This document shows positions 1 through 8,903 of a stretch of 48,631 bases of DNA, in pieces (the stretch's first letter is position 1; every line of letters starts with the position of its first letter). Source of the stretch: Virgisporangium aliadipatigenens. GTDB lineage: Bacteria; Actinomycetota; Actinomycetes; Mycobacteriales; Micromonosporaceae. Made by a program: the position numbers and the translations under genes. The DNA lies in contig NZ_BOPF01000057.1 in the NCBI RefSeq assembly GCF_016863615.1, forward strand, positions 1-48,631. The letters are read 5' to 3'. The notes beneath the pieces were generated by a model, which saw nothing but the letters and a program-made list of their open reading frames with translations, made no database searches and was not told the DNA's origin.

Positions 1-10
1 CCCCTCATGA
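1..10 (+). CDS. Possible 3' end of an upstream gene (hisD?)
   Basis: A TGA at 8-10 overlaps the hisC start codon as ATGA. In actinobacterial histidine operons hisD normally precedes hisC with such an overlap, so this may be the last codons of histidinol dehydrogenase. Only two residues are visible and the identity rests entirely on gene order. Confidence 0.3.
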
Positions 11-1071
11 GCGCGCTGCCGCTGCGGCCGGAGCTGGTCGGGCTGAAGCCCTACGGGGCGCCGCAGTTGGACGTCGCGGTGCGGCTCAACACCAACGAGA
101 ACTCCTACCCGCCGCCGGAGCCGGTCGTGGCGGCGATGGAGAAGGCGCTGTCCGGGGTGCTGCGCGAGCTCAACCGGTATCCCGACCGGGACGCCGTCGC
201 GCTGCGCGAGGACCTGGCCGCGTACCTCGGGCACGGCCTGACCGTCGCCAACACCTGGGCGGCCAACGGCTCCAACGAGGTGCAGCAGCAGCTGTTGCAG
301 GCGTTCGGCGGGCCGGGGCGCACGGCGCTCGGGTTCACGCCGTCGTACTCGATGCACCCGCTGCTGTGCGCCGGCACGGGTACGGAGTGGATCGCCGCCC
401 GGCGCGGCGCCGACTTCGACCTGACCCCGCAGGACGCCGTCGCGCAGGTTCGCGAGCACGATCCGGACCTGGTCTTCCTCTGCTCGCCCAACAACCCGAC
501 CGGCACCGCGCTGCCGCTCGACGTGGTGCGGGCGGTGGCGGCCGAGGCGCGCGGGATGGTGATCGTCGACGAGGCGTACGCGGAGTTCGCGCGGCCGGGT
601 GTGCCGAGCGCGCTCAGTGTGCTGCCCGGGCACGAGCGCCTGGTCGTGACCCGGACGATGAGCAAGGCGTTCGGGTTCGCGGGCGGGCGGTTGGGCTATC
701 TCGCGGCGGATCCGGCCGTGGTCGACGCCGTGCTGCTGGTGCGCCTGCCGTACCACCTGTCGATGCTGACGCAGGCGGCCGCCCGGGCCGCGCTGGGTCA
801 GGCCGCGGCGCTGCTGTCCACTGTGGACGCCATCAAGGCCCAGCGCGACCGCATCGTCGCGGAACTGCGGGCGATGGGCCTGACGGTCGCCGACAGCGAC
901 GCCAACTTCGTCCTCTTCGGACGGTTCGACGATCAGGCCGCCGTGTGGAAAGCCTTGCTGGACAAGGGTGTCCTGATCCGTGACGTCGGGCTCGCCGGCT
1001 GGCTGCGGGTCACCGCCGGCGATCCCCGGGAAACCGATGCCTTCTTGACTGCGATGAGGGAAGTCCTCTAA
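7..1071 (+). CDS. hisC: Histidinol-phosphate aminotransferase HisC
   Basis: PLP-dependent fold type I aminotransferase that converts imidazole acetol phosphate to histidinol phosphate with glutamate, a late cytoplasmic step of histidine synthesis. The 354-residue product has the usual family length. Visible marks are the N-terminal [12 protein letters not shown] substrate region, the CSPNNPTG motif around residues 158-165, the DEAYAEF segment, and the PLP lysine K220 in [16 protein letters not shown]. Its TAA stop overlaps the hisB start by one base, so the two are translationally coupled. Position directly before hisB confirms the histidine role over a general aromatic aminotransferase. Confidence 0.96.
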   Translation: MSALPLRPELVGLKPYGAPQLDVAVRLNTNENSYPPPEPVVAAMEKALSGVLRELNRYPDRDAVALREDLAAYLGHGLTVANTWAANGSNEVQQQLLQAFGGPGRTALGFTPSYSMHPLLCAGTGTEWIAARRGADFDLTPQDAVAQVREHDPDLVFLCSPNNPTGTALPLDVVRAVAAEARGMVIVDEAYAEFARPGVPSALSVLPGHERLVVTRTMSKAFGFAGGRLGYLAADPAVVDAVLLVRLPYHLSMLTQAAARAALGQAAALLSTVDAIKAQRDRIVAELRAMGLTVADSDANFVLFGRFDDQAAVWKALLDKGVLIRDVGLAGWLRVTAGDPRETDAFLTAMREVL

Positions 1072-1682
1072 TGCGTACTGCCAAGATCGAACGTGCCACT
1101 CACGAGAGCAAGGTCCTGGTCGAACTCGACCTCGACGGCTCCGGCAAGACCGACATCTCCACCGGTGTGGGCTTCTACGACCACATGCTCGCCCAGTTGG
1201 GTAAGCACGGCGGGTTCGACCTGAAGGTGCAGACCGTCGGCGACCTGGAGGTCGACGCGCACCACACCGTCGAGGACACGGCGCTGGCCGTCGGGTCGGC
1301 GTTCGCGGAGGCGCTCGGCAGCAAGGCGGGGCTGACCCGCTTCGGCGACGCGCTGGTGCCGCTGGACGAGGTGCTCGTGCAGGCGTCGGTCGACCTCTCC
1401 GGCCGGCCGTACGTGGTGCACGACGAGCCGACGAACATCGCCCCGTACATCGGGCCGATCTACCCGACGTCGCTGACACGGCACATCTGGGAGTCGTTCG
1501 GGCACACGGCGAGGATCACGCTGCACGTGAGTGTGCTGCGGGCGTCCCGGCCGGGGGCGCAGCCGGACGCGCACCACGTGGTGGAGGCGCAGTTCAAGGC
1601 CGTCGCGCGGGCGCTGCGGGTGGCGTGCGCGGTGGATCCCCGCAACGCCGGCCAGATCCCCAGCACCAAGGGCGTGCTGTGA
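1071..1682 (+). CDS. hisB: Imidazoleglycerol-phosphate dehydratase HisB
   Basis: Dehydrates imidazole glycerol phosphate to imidazole acetol phosphate using a manganese centre. The 203-residue product is the stand-alone dehydratase, without the phosphatase domain fused to it in enteric bacteria. The metal-binding repeats are visible as GFYDHMLAQLGKHGGFDL plus DAHHTVEDTALA in the first half and the second-half counterparts RHIWESFGHTA and DAHHVVEAQFKA. The ATG shares its A with the hisC stop. The product would feed HisC encoded just upstream. Confidence 0.97.
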   Translation: MRTAKIERATHESKVLVELDLDGSGKTDISTGVGFYDHMLAQLGKHGGFDLKVQTVGDLEVDAHHTVEDTALAVGSAFAEALGSKAGLTRFGDALVPLDEVLVQASVDLSGRPYVVHDEPTNIAPYIGPIYPTSLTRHIWESFGHTARITLHVSVLRASRPGAQPDAHHVVEAQFKAVARALRVACAVDPRNAGQIPSTKGVL

Positions 1683-1683
1683 C

Positions 1684-1851
1684 ATGAGTGTGTTTCCGAT
1701 TGTGCTTTTCGGGCTCGCGGGCGTACTGCTCGGCGGGGCCTGGTCGTTGAAGCGGCAGGGAGCACCGATCACCGCCTCGGCGCTGCTCGGTGTGCTCGCC
1801 GTGATGGCGGCGGCGGCGGGTGTGCTGCGGCTGTCGCTCGGAGGTGAATGA
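1684..1851 (+). CDS. Small membrane protein of the histidine operon (55 aa)
   Basis: A 55-residue protein with two hydrophobic stretches (about residues 3-20 and 28-50) separated by a short basic turn (SLKRQGAP), suggesting a two-helix hairpin with the loop in the cytoplasm. It starts with ATG one base after the hisB stop and ends two bases before the hisH start. No known domain is recognised. Its tight placement between hisB and hisH shows it is cotranscribed with histidine genes; any link to histidine synthesis is unproven. Confidence 0.7.
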   Translation: MSVFPIVLFGLAGVLLGGAWSLKRQGAPITASALLGVLAVMAAAAGVLRLSLGGE

Positions 1852-1852
1852 G

Positions 1853-2470
1853 ATGACCGGGCCGCGCGTGGTCGTGCTCGACTACGGTTCCGGCAACCTG
1901 CGCTCCGCCGAGCGTGCGCTGGAGCGGGCGGGCGCCGACGTCACGGTCACCCCCGACCTGGACCTCGCGTCCCGGGCCGACGGGCTGGTCGTTCCGGGCG
2001 TCGGGGCGTTCGCGGCGGTGATGGCCGGCATCGACGGGATCGGGGCCGGGCCGGTGATCACCGACCGGGTGCGCGCCGGGTCGCCGGTGCTCGGGATCTG
2101 CGTGGGCATGCAGGTGATGTTCGACGGCGGGGACGAGCACGGGGTGGTCACCAAGGGGCTCGGTCTCGTCCCCGGGACGGTTTCCCTGTTGAACGCCCCC
2201 GTGGTGCCGCACATGGGGTGGAACACCGTCGAGTGGCCGGCGGAGTCGCGCTTCGGCGCCGGCGTCGCGGGGGACACCCGCTTCTACTTCGTGCACTCCT
2301 ACGCGGCGCGGCCGATCCCGGGTGTCCCCGGCGCCGCGGTCACCACGCACGGGGAGCCGTTCGTGGCGGCGTTCGAGAGCGGATCGTTGTGGGCCACCCA
2401 GTTCCACCCGGAGAAGTCCGGGGACGCGGGCGCCCGCATCCTGAAAAACTGGGTCGACAGCCTTGGCTAA
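1853..2470 (+). CDS. hisH: Imidazole glycerol phosphate synthase glutaminase subunit HisH
   Basis: Class I glutamine amidotransferase subunit that hydrolyses glutamine and channels ammonia to HisF. The 205-residue product begins MTGPRVVVLDYGSGNL, carries the nucleophile C83 in GICVGMQ and the catalytic H185 and E187 in QFHPEKSG. The ATG at 1853 is preferred over upstream starts because it is preceded by a strong ribosome binding site, GGAGGTG at 1840-1846, and the family motif begins here. The 3' end overlaps the next small gene by 8 nt. Confidence 0.96.
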   Translation: MTGPRVVVLDYGSGNLRSAERALERAGADVTVTPDLDLASRADGLVVPGVGAFAAVMAGIDGIGAGPVITDRVRAGSPVLGICVGMQVMFDGGDEHGVVTKGLGLVPGTVSLLNAPVVPHMGWNTVEWPAESRFGAGVAGDTRFYFVHSYAARPIPGVPGAAVTTHGEPFVAAFESGSLWATQFHPEKSGDAGARILKNWVDSLG

Positions 2471-2792
2471 AGAGCGCGCGATCCGTCGGGCGGCCCGGCT
2501 CGCCGAGGCCGAGAAGACGCGGGCCGCCCGCGAACGGCAACAGCGGCGCCGCGCCTCCCGGCGGACCCTCGCCCGGAAGGCGCGGGCGCTCGTGCCGAAG
2601 CCGCGCCGCGCGGGCCGGCTGTACGCGCGGCGTTCGCGCAGCCAGCGGGCCGCCATCGTGATGGCGTCGGTCGCTGTGCTGGTATTGGTCTGGTACCTGG
2701 TCGACTCGTTGCCGACCCGCATCGGTCTGACCGTTCTCGTGGCGGTGGCCGCACCCGCCCTCATCGTTATCAGTTTTGACCGGAGGATCTGA
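2463..2792 (+). CDS. Small basic membrane protein of the histidine operon (109 aa)
   Basis: A 109-residue protein with a TTG start overlapping the hisH end. Residues 1-62 are extremely Arg/Ala rich and probably helical, without a recognised domain. Residues 65-104 hold two hydrophobic segments (IVMASVAVLVLVWYLV and IGLTVLVAVAAPALIVI). It ends three bases before priA, so it is cotranscribed with hisH and priA. The basic N-terminus would lie in the cytoplasm and could contact nucleic acid or lipid head groups. Function unknown. Confidence 0.72.
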   Translation: MAKERAIRRAARLAEAEKTRAARERQQRRRASRRTLARKARALVPKPRRAGRLYARRSRSQRAAIVMASVAVLVLVWYLVDSLPTRIGLTVLVAVAAPALIVISFDRRI

Positions 2793-2795
2793 GCC

Positions 2796-3524
2796 GTGAC
2801 ACTGCAGTTGCTTCCCGCCGTCGACGTGGCCGACGGGCAGGCGGTCCGCCTCGTGCAGGGGGCCGCCGGTTCGGAGACGGTGTACGGCGATCCGCTCGAG
2901 GCCGCGCTCGCCTGGCAGCGGGACGGGGCCGAGTGGATCCACCTCGTCGACCTCGACGCCGCGTTCGGCCGCGGCTCCAACCACGAGCAGCTCGCCGAGG
3001 TGGTGCGCAAGCTCGACGTCGCCGTGGAACTCTCCGGCGGCATCCGCGACGAGGACACCCTGCTGCGCGCGTTGGCCACCGGCGCCGCCCGGGTCAACAT
3101 CGGCACCGCCGCCCTGGAGAACCCGCAGTGGTGCGACTACGTCTGCGGCCGCTTCGGCGACAAGGTCGCGGTCGGGTTGGACGTGCGCGGCGAGACGCTG
3201 TCGGCGCGCGGCTGGACCAAGGACGGCGGCAACCTCTTCGACGTCCTCGAACGCCTCGAACTCGCCGGCTGCCAGCGGTACGTGGTGACCGACGTGCAGC
3301 GCGACGGCACGCTGACCGGGCCGAACGTCACGCTGCTGCTGCAGGTGTGCGAGCGCACCGACAAGCCGGTGATCGCCAGCGGCGGGGTGTCCAAACTGGA
3401 CGACCTGCGGGCGTTGGCGTCGCTGGAGCCGGTCGGTGTCGAGGGTGTGATCGTCGGGAAGGCGTTGTACGCCGGTGCTTTCACCGTGGCCGAGGCGCTG
3501 CACACCCTGCGCAACCTGACGTGA
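2796..3524 (+). CDS. priA: Bifunctional isomerase PriA (HisA/TrpF)
   Basis: A (beta/alpha)8 isomerase. In actinobacteria that lack a separate trpF, this enzyme isomerises both ProFAR in the histidine pathway and phosphoribosylanthranilate in the tryptophan pathway. The 242-residue product shows [15 protein letters not shown] with the first catalytic aspartate, the phosphate loops ELSGGIRD and IASGGVSKL, and [14 protein letters not shown] with the second catalytic aspartate. Start is GTG, preceded by GGAGG. The bifunctional call is taken from the actinobacterial setting; no trpF is visible in the window. Confidence 0.93.
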   Translation: MTLQLLPAVDVADGQAVRLVQGAAGSETVYGDPLEAALAWQRDGAEWIHLVDLDAAFGRGSNHEQLAEVVRKLDVAVELSGGIRDEDTLLRALATGAARVNIGTAALENPQWCDYVCGRFGDKVAVGLDVRGETLSARGWTKDGGNLFDVLERLELAGCQRYVVTDVQRDGTLTGPNVTLLLQVCERTDKPVIASGGVSKLDDLRALASLEPVGVEGVIVGKALYAGAFTVAEALHTLRNLT

Positions 3525-3901
3525 TCGAACGCTTCGGCTCGGGCGGTCCCTACGAGGACGTCATCGGGTACTGCCGGGTCGTGAAGGCGGGACCGTTCCT
3601 GCTGACCGCGGGGTGTACGTCCACTGTGGACGGTCGGGTGACGCATCCGGGCGATCCGGCGGGGCAGGCGCGCGAGGCGTTCACGGTCGCGTTGACCGCC
3701 CTGGCGCGGGCCGGTGCCGCTCCCGGGGACGTGGTGCGCACGCGCATGTACATCACGGACCGGGCGCACGCCGATGCGGTGGGCGCCGTGCACGCGGAGT
3801 TCTTCCGGGAGGTGAAGCCGGTCGCGTCGATGTTCGTGGTGTCCGGGTTCATCGATCCGGCGATGCTTTTCGAGGTCGAGGTGGAGGCGTACAAATCGTG
3901 A
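3521..3901 (+). CDS. RidA/YjgF-family protein
   Basis: A 126-residue RidA-family protein. Members deaminate reactive enamines and imines released by PLP enzymes. Recognisable features are the N-terminal [26 protein letters not shown], the helix [18 protein letters not shown], and [11 protein letters not shown] containing the conserved arginine used by active RidA proteins. It starts at GTG inside the priA stop (GTGA) and ends inside the hisF start, so it is strictly coupled with both. HisC in the same operon is a PLP enzyme, which gives a plausible reason for the association, but no substrate can be assigned. Confidence 0.88.
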   Translation: MIERFGSGGPYEDVIGYCRVVKAGPFLLTAGCTSTVDGRVTHPGDPAGQAREAFTVALTALARAGAAPGDVVRTRMYITDRAHADAVGAVHAEFFREVKPVASMFVVSGFIDPAMLFEVEVEAYKS

Positions 3902-4659
3902 GCGTTGCCGTTCGCGTCATTCCGTGCCTGGACGTCGATGCGGGGCGGGTCGTGAAGGGGGTCAACTTCGTCGACCTCCGCGACGCCGGCGATCCGGTCG
4001 AACTCGCCGCCGCGTACGACGCCGCCGGCGCGGACGAGTTGGTGTTCCTCGACGTCACCGCCTCCTCGTCGGGGCGGGCGACGATGCTGGACGTGGTGCG
4101 CCGCACGGCCGAGAGCGTGTTCATCCCGCTGACCGTGGGCGGTGGCGTGCGCAGTGTGTCCGATGTGGACACTCTGCTGCGGGCCGGTGCGGACAAGGTC
4201 GGCGTCAACACGGCGGCGATCGCCCGGCCCGAACTCATCTCCGAGATCGCCGAGCGCTTCGGGCGCCAGGTGCTGGTGCTCTCGCTCGACGTGCGGCGTT
4301 CCGTGGAGCAGCCGAGCGGGTTCGAGGTGACGACGCACGGGGGCCGGCGCGGTGCCGGGCTCGACGCGATCGAGTGGGCCCGCCGGGGCGCCGAACTGGG
4401 CGCCGGCGAGATCCTGCTCAACTCGATGGACCGGGACGGGACGAAGGACGGGTTCGACCTCGAACTCATCACGCTCGTGCGCGCGGCCGTCACGATCCCG
4501 GTGATCGCCTCGGGTGGTGCCGGTGCGCCGGAACACTTCCCGCCGGCCGTCGACGCCGGCGCGGACGCCGTTCTCGCGGCGAGCGTGTTCCACTTCGGCG
4601 AACTGTCCATTGTGGACGTCAAGCGCACTATGCGGGCTGCGGGACAGCTCGTGCGCTGA
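3898..4659 (+). CDS. hisF: Imidazole glycerol phosphate synthase cyclase subunit HisF
   Basis: The (beta/alpha)8 cyclase that combines ammonia from HisH with PRFAR to give imidazole glycerol phosphate and AICAR. The 253-residue protein begins [20 protein letters not shown] with the catalytic aspartate D11-equivalent. It has [10 protein letters not shown] and [12 protein letters not shown] phosphate loops and [13 protein letters not shown] with the second catalytic aspartate. GTG start, GTGA overlap with the RidA gene. The gene ends the operon; its last 32 nt overlap the convergent LysR gene, so no dedicated terminator separates them. Confidence 0.96.
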   Translation: MSVAVRVIPCLDVDAGRVVKGVNFVDLRDAGDPVELAAAYDAAGADELVFLDVTASSSGRATMLDVVRRTAESVFIPLTVGGGVRSVSDVDTLLRAGADKVGVNTAAIARPELISEIAERFGRQVLVLSLDVRRSVEQPSGFEVTTHGGRRGAGLDAIEWARRGAELGAGEILLNSMDRDGTKDGFDLELITLVRAAVTIPVIASGGAGAPEHFPPAVDAGADAVLAASVFHFGELSIVDVKRTMRAAGQLVR

Positions 4660-5539
4660 GGTCGTTCCACGAGGAGATCAGTGCGGAGAGGGTGGCCGAG
4701 ACCGCCGGTCTGGGCTGCGAAGCGCGGCGCCAGGCGAGGAGCACGCGGCGGCGGGCCGGCGGCGTCACCTCGCGCACGACCACCCCGTCCGGCAGGTCGG
4801 TGCGGGCCAGCCGCGGCACGAAAGCGACCCCCAACCCGGCGGCGACCAGCGTCAGCTGCGTCTCGAACTCGGCCACCAGGTAATCGGGAGAGACGCCGGG
4901 GACCGCGCGCAGCAGCCACTCGTGACAGACCGAGCCGGGTATCGCGCCGATCCACCGCTCGTCGGCCAGCTCCGCCAGCCGGAACGGGCCGCTCGCGAGG
5001 CGGTGTCCGGCCGGCACGACCAGGTCGGCGGTGTCGTGTCCCAGCTCCCGGTGGGCGATCTCGTCCGGCAGCGCCACCGGGATCTCCGGCCACTCGTCCA
5101 GCACCGCCACGTCGACCGTGCCGCGCCGCAGCGCCTCCACCATCAGGTCCCGGTCCGCCTCCAGCAGCCCCGGCCGCAACTCCGGGTGATCGGTCGCCAG
5201 CTTCTTCAGGGTGAACGGCATGAGCCCCCGGCACGCGGTCGGGAAGGACGCCACGGTGACCCGTCCCGACACGGAGCCGTGATGCGCGGCGAGGGCCGCC
5301 TCGGCCGCCTCGACCGCGCTCAGCACACGCGTGCCGTGCTCGACCAGGACCCGCCCGGCCTCGGTGAGCCGGATGCCCCGCCCCTCCCGCATGACCAGCG
5401 TCGAACGGGTCTCCCGCTCCAGCTTGGCCAGGTGCTGCGAGACCGCCGACGGGGTGCAGCGCAGGGCGGCCGCGGCCGCGGTGACGGTCCCGTGGCCCGC
5501 GACGGCGCACAGCGCCCGGAGCCTGCCCAGCTCGATCAT
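4628..5539 (-). CDS. LysR-family transcriptional regulator
   Basis: A 303-residue LysR-type regulator. Residues 1-60 form the winged helix-turn-helix ([21 protein letters not shown], then [14 protein letters not shown]). Residues about 90-290 form the substrate-binding domain with the usual [11 protein letters not shown] and [13 protein letters not shown] segments. It is divergent from the EamA exporter at 5611, which makes that transporter its likely target. Its 3' end overlaps hisF by 32 nt in convergent orientation. The effector is unknown. Confidence 0.92.
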   Translation of the reverse strand: MIELGRLRALCAVAGHGTVTAAAAALRCTPSAVSQHLAKLERETRSTLVMREGRGIRLTEAGRVLVEHGTRVLSAVEAAEAALAAHHGSVSGRVTVASFPTACRGLMPFTLKKLATDHPELRPGLLEADRDLMVEALRRGTVDVAVLDEWPEIPVALPDEIAHRELGHDTADLVVPAGHRLASGPFRLAELADERWIGAIPGSVCHEWLLRAVPGVSPDYLVAEFETQLTLVAAGLGVAFVPRLARTDLPDGVVVREVTPPARRRVLLAWRRASQPRPAVSATLSALISSWNDLSARAVPQPA

Positions 5540-5545
5540 TCAGTG

Positions 5546-5561
5546 ATGCTAACAAGCGCAT
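5546..5561. promoter_or_regulatory. Candidate LysR operator, ATGC-N8-GCAT
   Basis: An interrupted palindrome ATGCTAACAAGCGCAT in the 71-bp gap between the divergent LysR and EamA genes. It fits the loose T-N(11-12)-A pattern of LysR boxes and the surrounding DNA is AT-rich for this genome. Only one site is seen and no promoter hexamers are clear. Confidence 0.4.
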
Positions 5562-5610
5562 TCATTTCTTTTCGATAGTGCTTCACGGTTTTCCGGTCGA
5601 CCCTGGACCC

Positions 5611-6612
5611 GTGAGAACTCGGGACGTGATGCTCGCGGTCGTCGTGGCGGCCGTGTGGGGACTGAACTTCGTGGTGATCGCGGTGGGGCTGGACACGATG
5701 CCGCCGCTGCTGTTCGTGGCGCTGCGCTTCGGCGCGTGTGCGATACCGGCGGTGTTCTTCGTGGGGCGGCCCACGGTGCCGCTGCGGTGGATCGTGGCCG
5801 TCGCGATGTCCCTCGCGGTGGTGAAGTTCTCGCTGCTGTTCGCCGGGATGGCGGCCGGGATGCCGGCCGGGGTGTCCGCGCTGGTGCTGCAGAGCCAGGC
5901 CGTTTTCAGCGCCGCTCTCGCGTTCGTGTTGCTTCGCGAACGGCCGACCGCGCGTGCCGTGCTCGGTCTGGTCCTCGCCGCGGGCGGTCTGGTCCTCGTC
6001 GGCTTCGGCTCCTCGGTGGGGCCGCTCTCGGGGTTCGTGCTCGTGGTGTGTGCCGGGGCGGCGTGGGGAGTGGCCAATGTGGCCATGCGCAAGGCGGCCG
6101 CCACCGACCTGCTGAACTTCATGGTCTGGGTCAGCGTCGTGGCCACCCCGGTACTCATCGTGTTGTCCCTGGCCGTCGAGGGCCCGTCAGTGGTATGGAC
6201 CGAGGTGAGATCCCTGTCTCTTGTCGCCGTCGGCGCGGTGGCGTACGTGGCGTATCTGTCGACGCTTTTCGCGTTCGGTGTGTGGGCAGCGTTGCTGCGT
6301 CGCTACGGAGCGGCGACGGTGGCGCCCTTCGCGATGCTCGCACCGGTGTTCGCACTGGTGTCGGCGGCCATCCTTCTGGGTGAACGGCTCACCGGCACCG
6401 AGCTTGCCGGGGGTGGTGCGGTGCTGGTCGGAGTGTTGTTGGGCGCCGGTAGGAGGCGCGCGGCAGGTACCGTAGCCGTGCTGGGCGGCGAGGAGGTATC
6501 CGCATGTGTCGACGGGAGTCGAGGTGACCACGCCGCCGCAACGTCCCCCCGATCCGGAGGGCCGACGGGCCCGGCGCGGATCCGCGCAACCGCGGGGCGA
6601 CCAGCCGCCTGA
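5611..6612 (+). CDS. EamA/DMT-family exporter
   Basis: A roughly ten-helix drug/metabolite transporter with two EamA repeats (about residues 5-130 and 140-275). The core is VVAAVWGLNFVVIAVGL at the N-terminus and LVSAAILLGERLTGTELAGG near the end of the second repeat. GTG at 5611 is chosen because the first helix starts directly after it; an upstream GTG at 5578 would leave only 38 bp for the divergent promoter. The C-terminal ~55 residues are hydrophilic, have no transporter character and overlap the next gene by 107 nt. Substrate unknown; the LysR neighbour suggests metabolite-controlled efflux. Confidence 0.88.
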   Translation: MRTRDVMLAVVVAAVWGLNFVVIAVGLDTMPPLLFVALRFGACAIPAVFFVGRPTVPLRWIVAVAMSLAVVKFSLLFAGMAAGMPAGVSALVLQSQAVFSAALAFVLLRERPTARAVLGLVLAAGGLVLVGFGSSVGPLSGFVLVVCAGAAWGVANVAMRKAAATDLLNFMVWVSVVATPVLIVLSLAVEGPSVVWTEVRSLSLVAVGAVAYVAYLSTLFAFGVWAALLRRYGAATVAPFAMLAPVFALVSAAILLGERLTGTELAGGGAVLVGVLLGAGRRRAAGTVAVLGGEEVSACVDGSRGDHAAATSPRSGGPTGPARIRATAGRPAA

Positions 6613-8800
6613 ACAGCCACCCGCCGGTGGGCGCTCGCGCACGCCGGGCACCCAGAGCGGGGGATGGCAGCGCACGCCCGAGGTGACGCCGGTCGACCGG
6701 TCCACCGGTGGCGGCTGGGGGCGGGCCGACCTGCCGACATTTCCGTCGCAGCCGCACGGGCGGGAGCCGTTGCGGGCGCGACTGCGCAGGACGGCGGATC
6801 GACGGGCCCAGCAGAACGCCGCGCCGCCGCAGGGCGGTGAGGCGCATCCCGCCGGTGATCCTTCGCGTGCTCCCTCGCCCGGGCCTCGTGGCGGTGGGCC
6901 GGCCGGTGGCTCTTCGCGGGACGGGCGGCGGGACTCCGGGTCGGGCGCCGGTGGCGCCGCACGGGGCTCCCGGGGGGACGGGCTCTACGACAGTGCGGCC
7001 CCGGCCGGTGCCCAGCGCGGGCGCGACGGCGGTGGCCCGCCGGCCGGAAACGGCCGGCCGCGCTCCGGCGGGGCCGTGCCGTCGAGCGTGCGCTACTCCG
7101 ACCGCGCCCCGACGGTGGATCCCGACCGCACGCCCGCGCTCGGCACCGGCCGCGGACCGGTCGGCGCACCCGACGCGGGCCGGCGCGGTTCCCGACGCGA
7201 GGACGCGCCGCGCGGCGACGGCCTGTACAGCGCCGGTCCGCGCAGCGGGGGACCACGGCCCGACCGCGGCCGCCGCGACGCTCAGCAGCCCGGCGCCGAC
7301 GGGCGTTCCGGCGGGCGGCGTCCCGCTCCGGCGCCCCGACAGGCCCACGGCCGGCCGCCCCCGCCCGACGTCGAGACCGCCGACACGGTGCCGCTGCGCA
7401 CCGTCAACGCCGCGTCGGCCGTCGACCGCACCAGCGTGATCCCCCTGGAGACCGACCGCACGCTGCGCATCGACACCTCCGTGCCGGGCGCGCCGACCGC
7501 GCATCCGCGCAACCCGAACGTCCGCACCGTGCCGCGCCAGGGATCCAACCGGCTGCCGCCGATGCGCGAGCCCACGATGCCGTGGGAGTTCCACGAGCCG
7601 GCGCCGGACGAGAACGGCCGCTCCGCACCACGGCCGCGGCAGCCCGAGGCGCCGTCGAAACCGCCCGCGCCGCAGGAGCCGTTCTGGCCGGTGCTGACCC
7701 GGCTCTTCCTGGCGGTGCTGATCGCGTTCACCGGGCTGGGGGTGGTGATCCCGGCGATCCCGCCGTACGTCCTGGACGAACTGGGCGGCTCGGCGTTCCT
7801 GGTCGGTGTGGCGTTCGCGCTGTCCGGGTTCGTGGCGCTGCTGGTCCGGCCGTACGCGGGGCAGTTCGCGCAGCGGTGGGGCAGCCGTCGGGTCATGTTC
7901 GTCGGCATCCTCGTCGCGGTGCTCTGCGGCGCCCTGTACGCGGCGCCGTTCGGGCTGGCCGCGCTGTTCGGCGCCCGCCTGGTCATGGGGCTGGCCGAGT
8001 CCGCCATCTTCACGGCCGGTTCGGTGCGGGTCGTCGCCGTCGCGCCGGCCGACCGTCGGGGGCAGCTCGTCGGCTACTACGGGCTGGCGATGTGGGGCGG
8101 CTGGACGCTCGGGCCGGTCCTCGGGACGTTCCTGCTCGGCTTCGGCGGCTACCGGTTGGTGTGGGCCGCGGCGGTGGCTCTGCCGGTGTTCGCGGCGGCG
8201 GTGTTGCTGACGATGTCGGCCGACCGGCCGATCGGCGGGGCGGTGTCCCGTCGCCTGGTGCCGGCGGCCGTGGTGGTGCCGGGCACCGCGATCCTGCTCG
8301 CGGCTTTCGGGTACTCGGCGCTGACCGGGTTCGTGGTGCTGCACCTGGACGCCAAGGGGATCACCGACGGGGCCTCGATCATCGGGGTGTTCGGCGTGGT
8401 CTACGTGTCGGTGCGCATCGTCGCGGGGCGGCTGCCGGACCGGGTCGGGCCGGGGATAGTGGCCGCGTTCTGCGGGGTCGGCGAGGCCACCGGCCTGGTG
8501 ATCCTCGGTACCGCGCAGACGTGGATCCAGGCGGCGATCGGCGCGGCCGTGCTGGGCGCCGGCTTCACGCTGCTGTATCCGGCGTTGGCCCTGCTGGTGA
8601 TCCGCCGTTCGAAGCCGGCCGAGCAGGGCGCGGCGCTCGGGGCGTACACGTCGTTCTGGGACCTGGGGCTCGGGGTGGCCGGGTTGATCGGCGGCGCCAT
8701 CGCGCTCGTGGGGTATCCGTACGTGTTCTACTTCGCGGCCGGGTGCGCGTTGCTGACGATGTTCGCCGGGGTGTTGAGCCGTGGGCCGAAACCCGAATAA
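6506..8800 (+). CDS. MFS transporter with long disordered N-terminus
   Basis: A 764-residue protein. Residues about 1-390 are low complexity and rich in Gly, Pro, Arg and Ser, with a loosely repeated GDGLY(D/S) element, and look disordered and cytoplasmic. From about residue 392 (FWPVLTRLFLAVLIAFTGLG) follow about twelve transmembrane helices. The MFS loop signature between helices 2 and 3 is seen as RPYAGQFAQRWGSRRVM. The GTG start at 6506 is supported by a strong AGGAGGT at 6491-6497. The large 5' overlap with the EamA gene may mean coupling. Substrate is unknown; ordinary MFS proteins lack such an extension. Confidence 0.88.
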   Translation: MSTGVEVTTPPQRPPDPEGRRARRGSAQPRGDQPPEQPPAGGRSRTPGTQSGGWQRTPEVTPVDRSTGGGWGRADLPTFPSQPHGREPLRARLRRTADRRAQQNAAPPQGGEAHPAGDPSRAPSPGPRGGGPAGGSSRDGRRDSGSGAGGAARGSRGDGLYDSAAPAGAQRGRDGGGPPAGNGRPRSGGAVPSSVRYSDRAPTVDPDRTPALGTGRGPVGAPDAGRRGSRREDAPRGDGLYSAGPRSGGPRPDRGRRDAQQPGADGRSGGRRPAPAPRQAHGRPPPPDVETADTVPLRTVNAASAVDRTSVIPLETDRTLRIDTSVPGAPTAHPRNPNVRTVPRQGSNRLPPMREPTMPWEFHEPAPDENGRSAPRPRQPEAPSKPPAPQEPFWPVLTRLFLAVLIAFTGLGVVIPAIPPYVLDELGGSAFLVGVAFALSGFVALLVRPYAGQFAQRWGSRRVMFVGILVAVLCGALYAAPFGLAALFGARLVMGLAESAIFTAGSVRVVAVAPADRRGQLVGYYGLAMWGGWTLGPVLGTFLLGFGGYRLVWAAAVALPVFAAAVLLTMSADRPIGGAVSRRLVPAAVVVPGTAILLAAFGYSALTGFVVLHLDAKGITDGASIIGVFGVVYVSVRIVAGRLPDRVGPGIVAAFCGVGEATGLVILGTAQTWIQAAIGAAVLGAGFTLLYPALALLVIRRSKPAEQGAALGAYTSFWDLGLGVAGLIGGAIALVGYPYVFYFAAGCALLTMFAGVLSRGPKPE

Positions 8801-8903
8801 CGATCGTGAATTCTCGTAACCGCCGTTAGGCATCGGCATTTTTTCGGCGATTCGACCGGCAGCTTTCCGGCGCTTTTCGAATACGACTTCGGACAGATAT
8901 CGT

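Noticed and set aside
5578-5610. Earlier GTG start for the EamA exporter
   Set aside because: It would leave 38 bp to the divergent LysR start and add a non-helical leader; the GTG at 5611 fits the first transmembrane helix.
8801-8903. Terminator between the convergent MFS and DUF3592-like genes
   Set aside because: The region has an ATTTTTT run but no stem longer than four or five pairs could be found.
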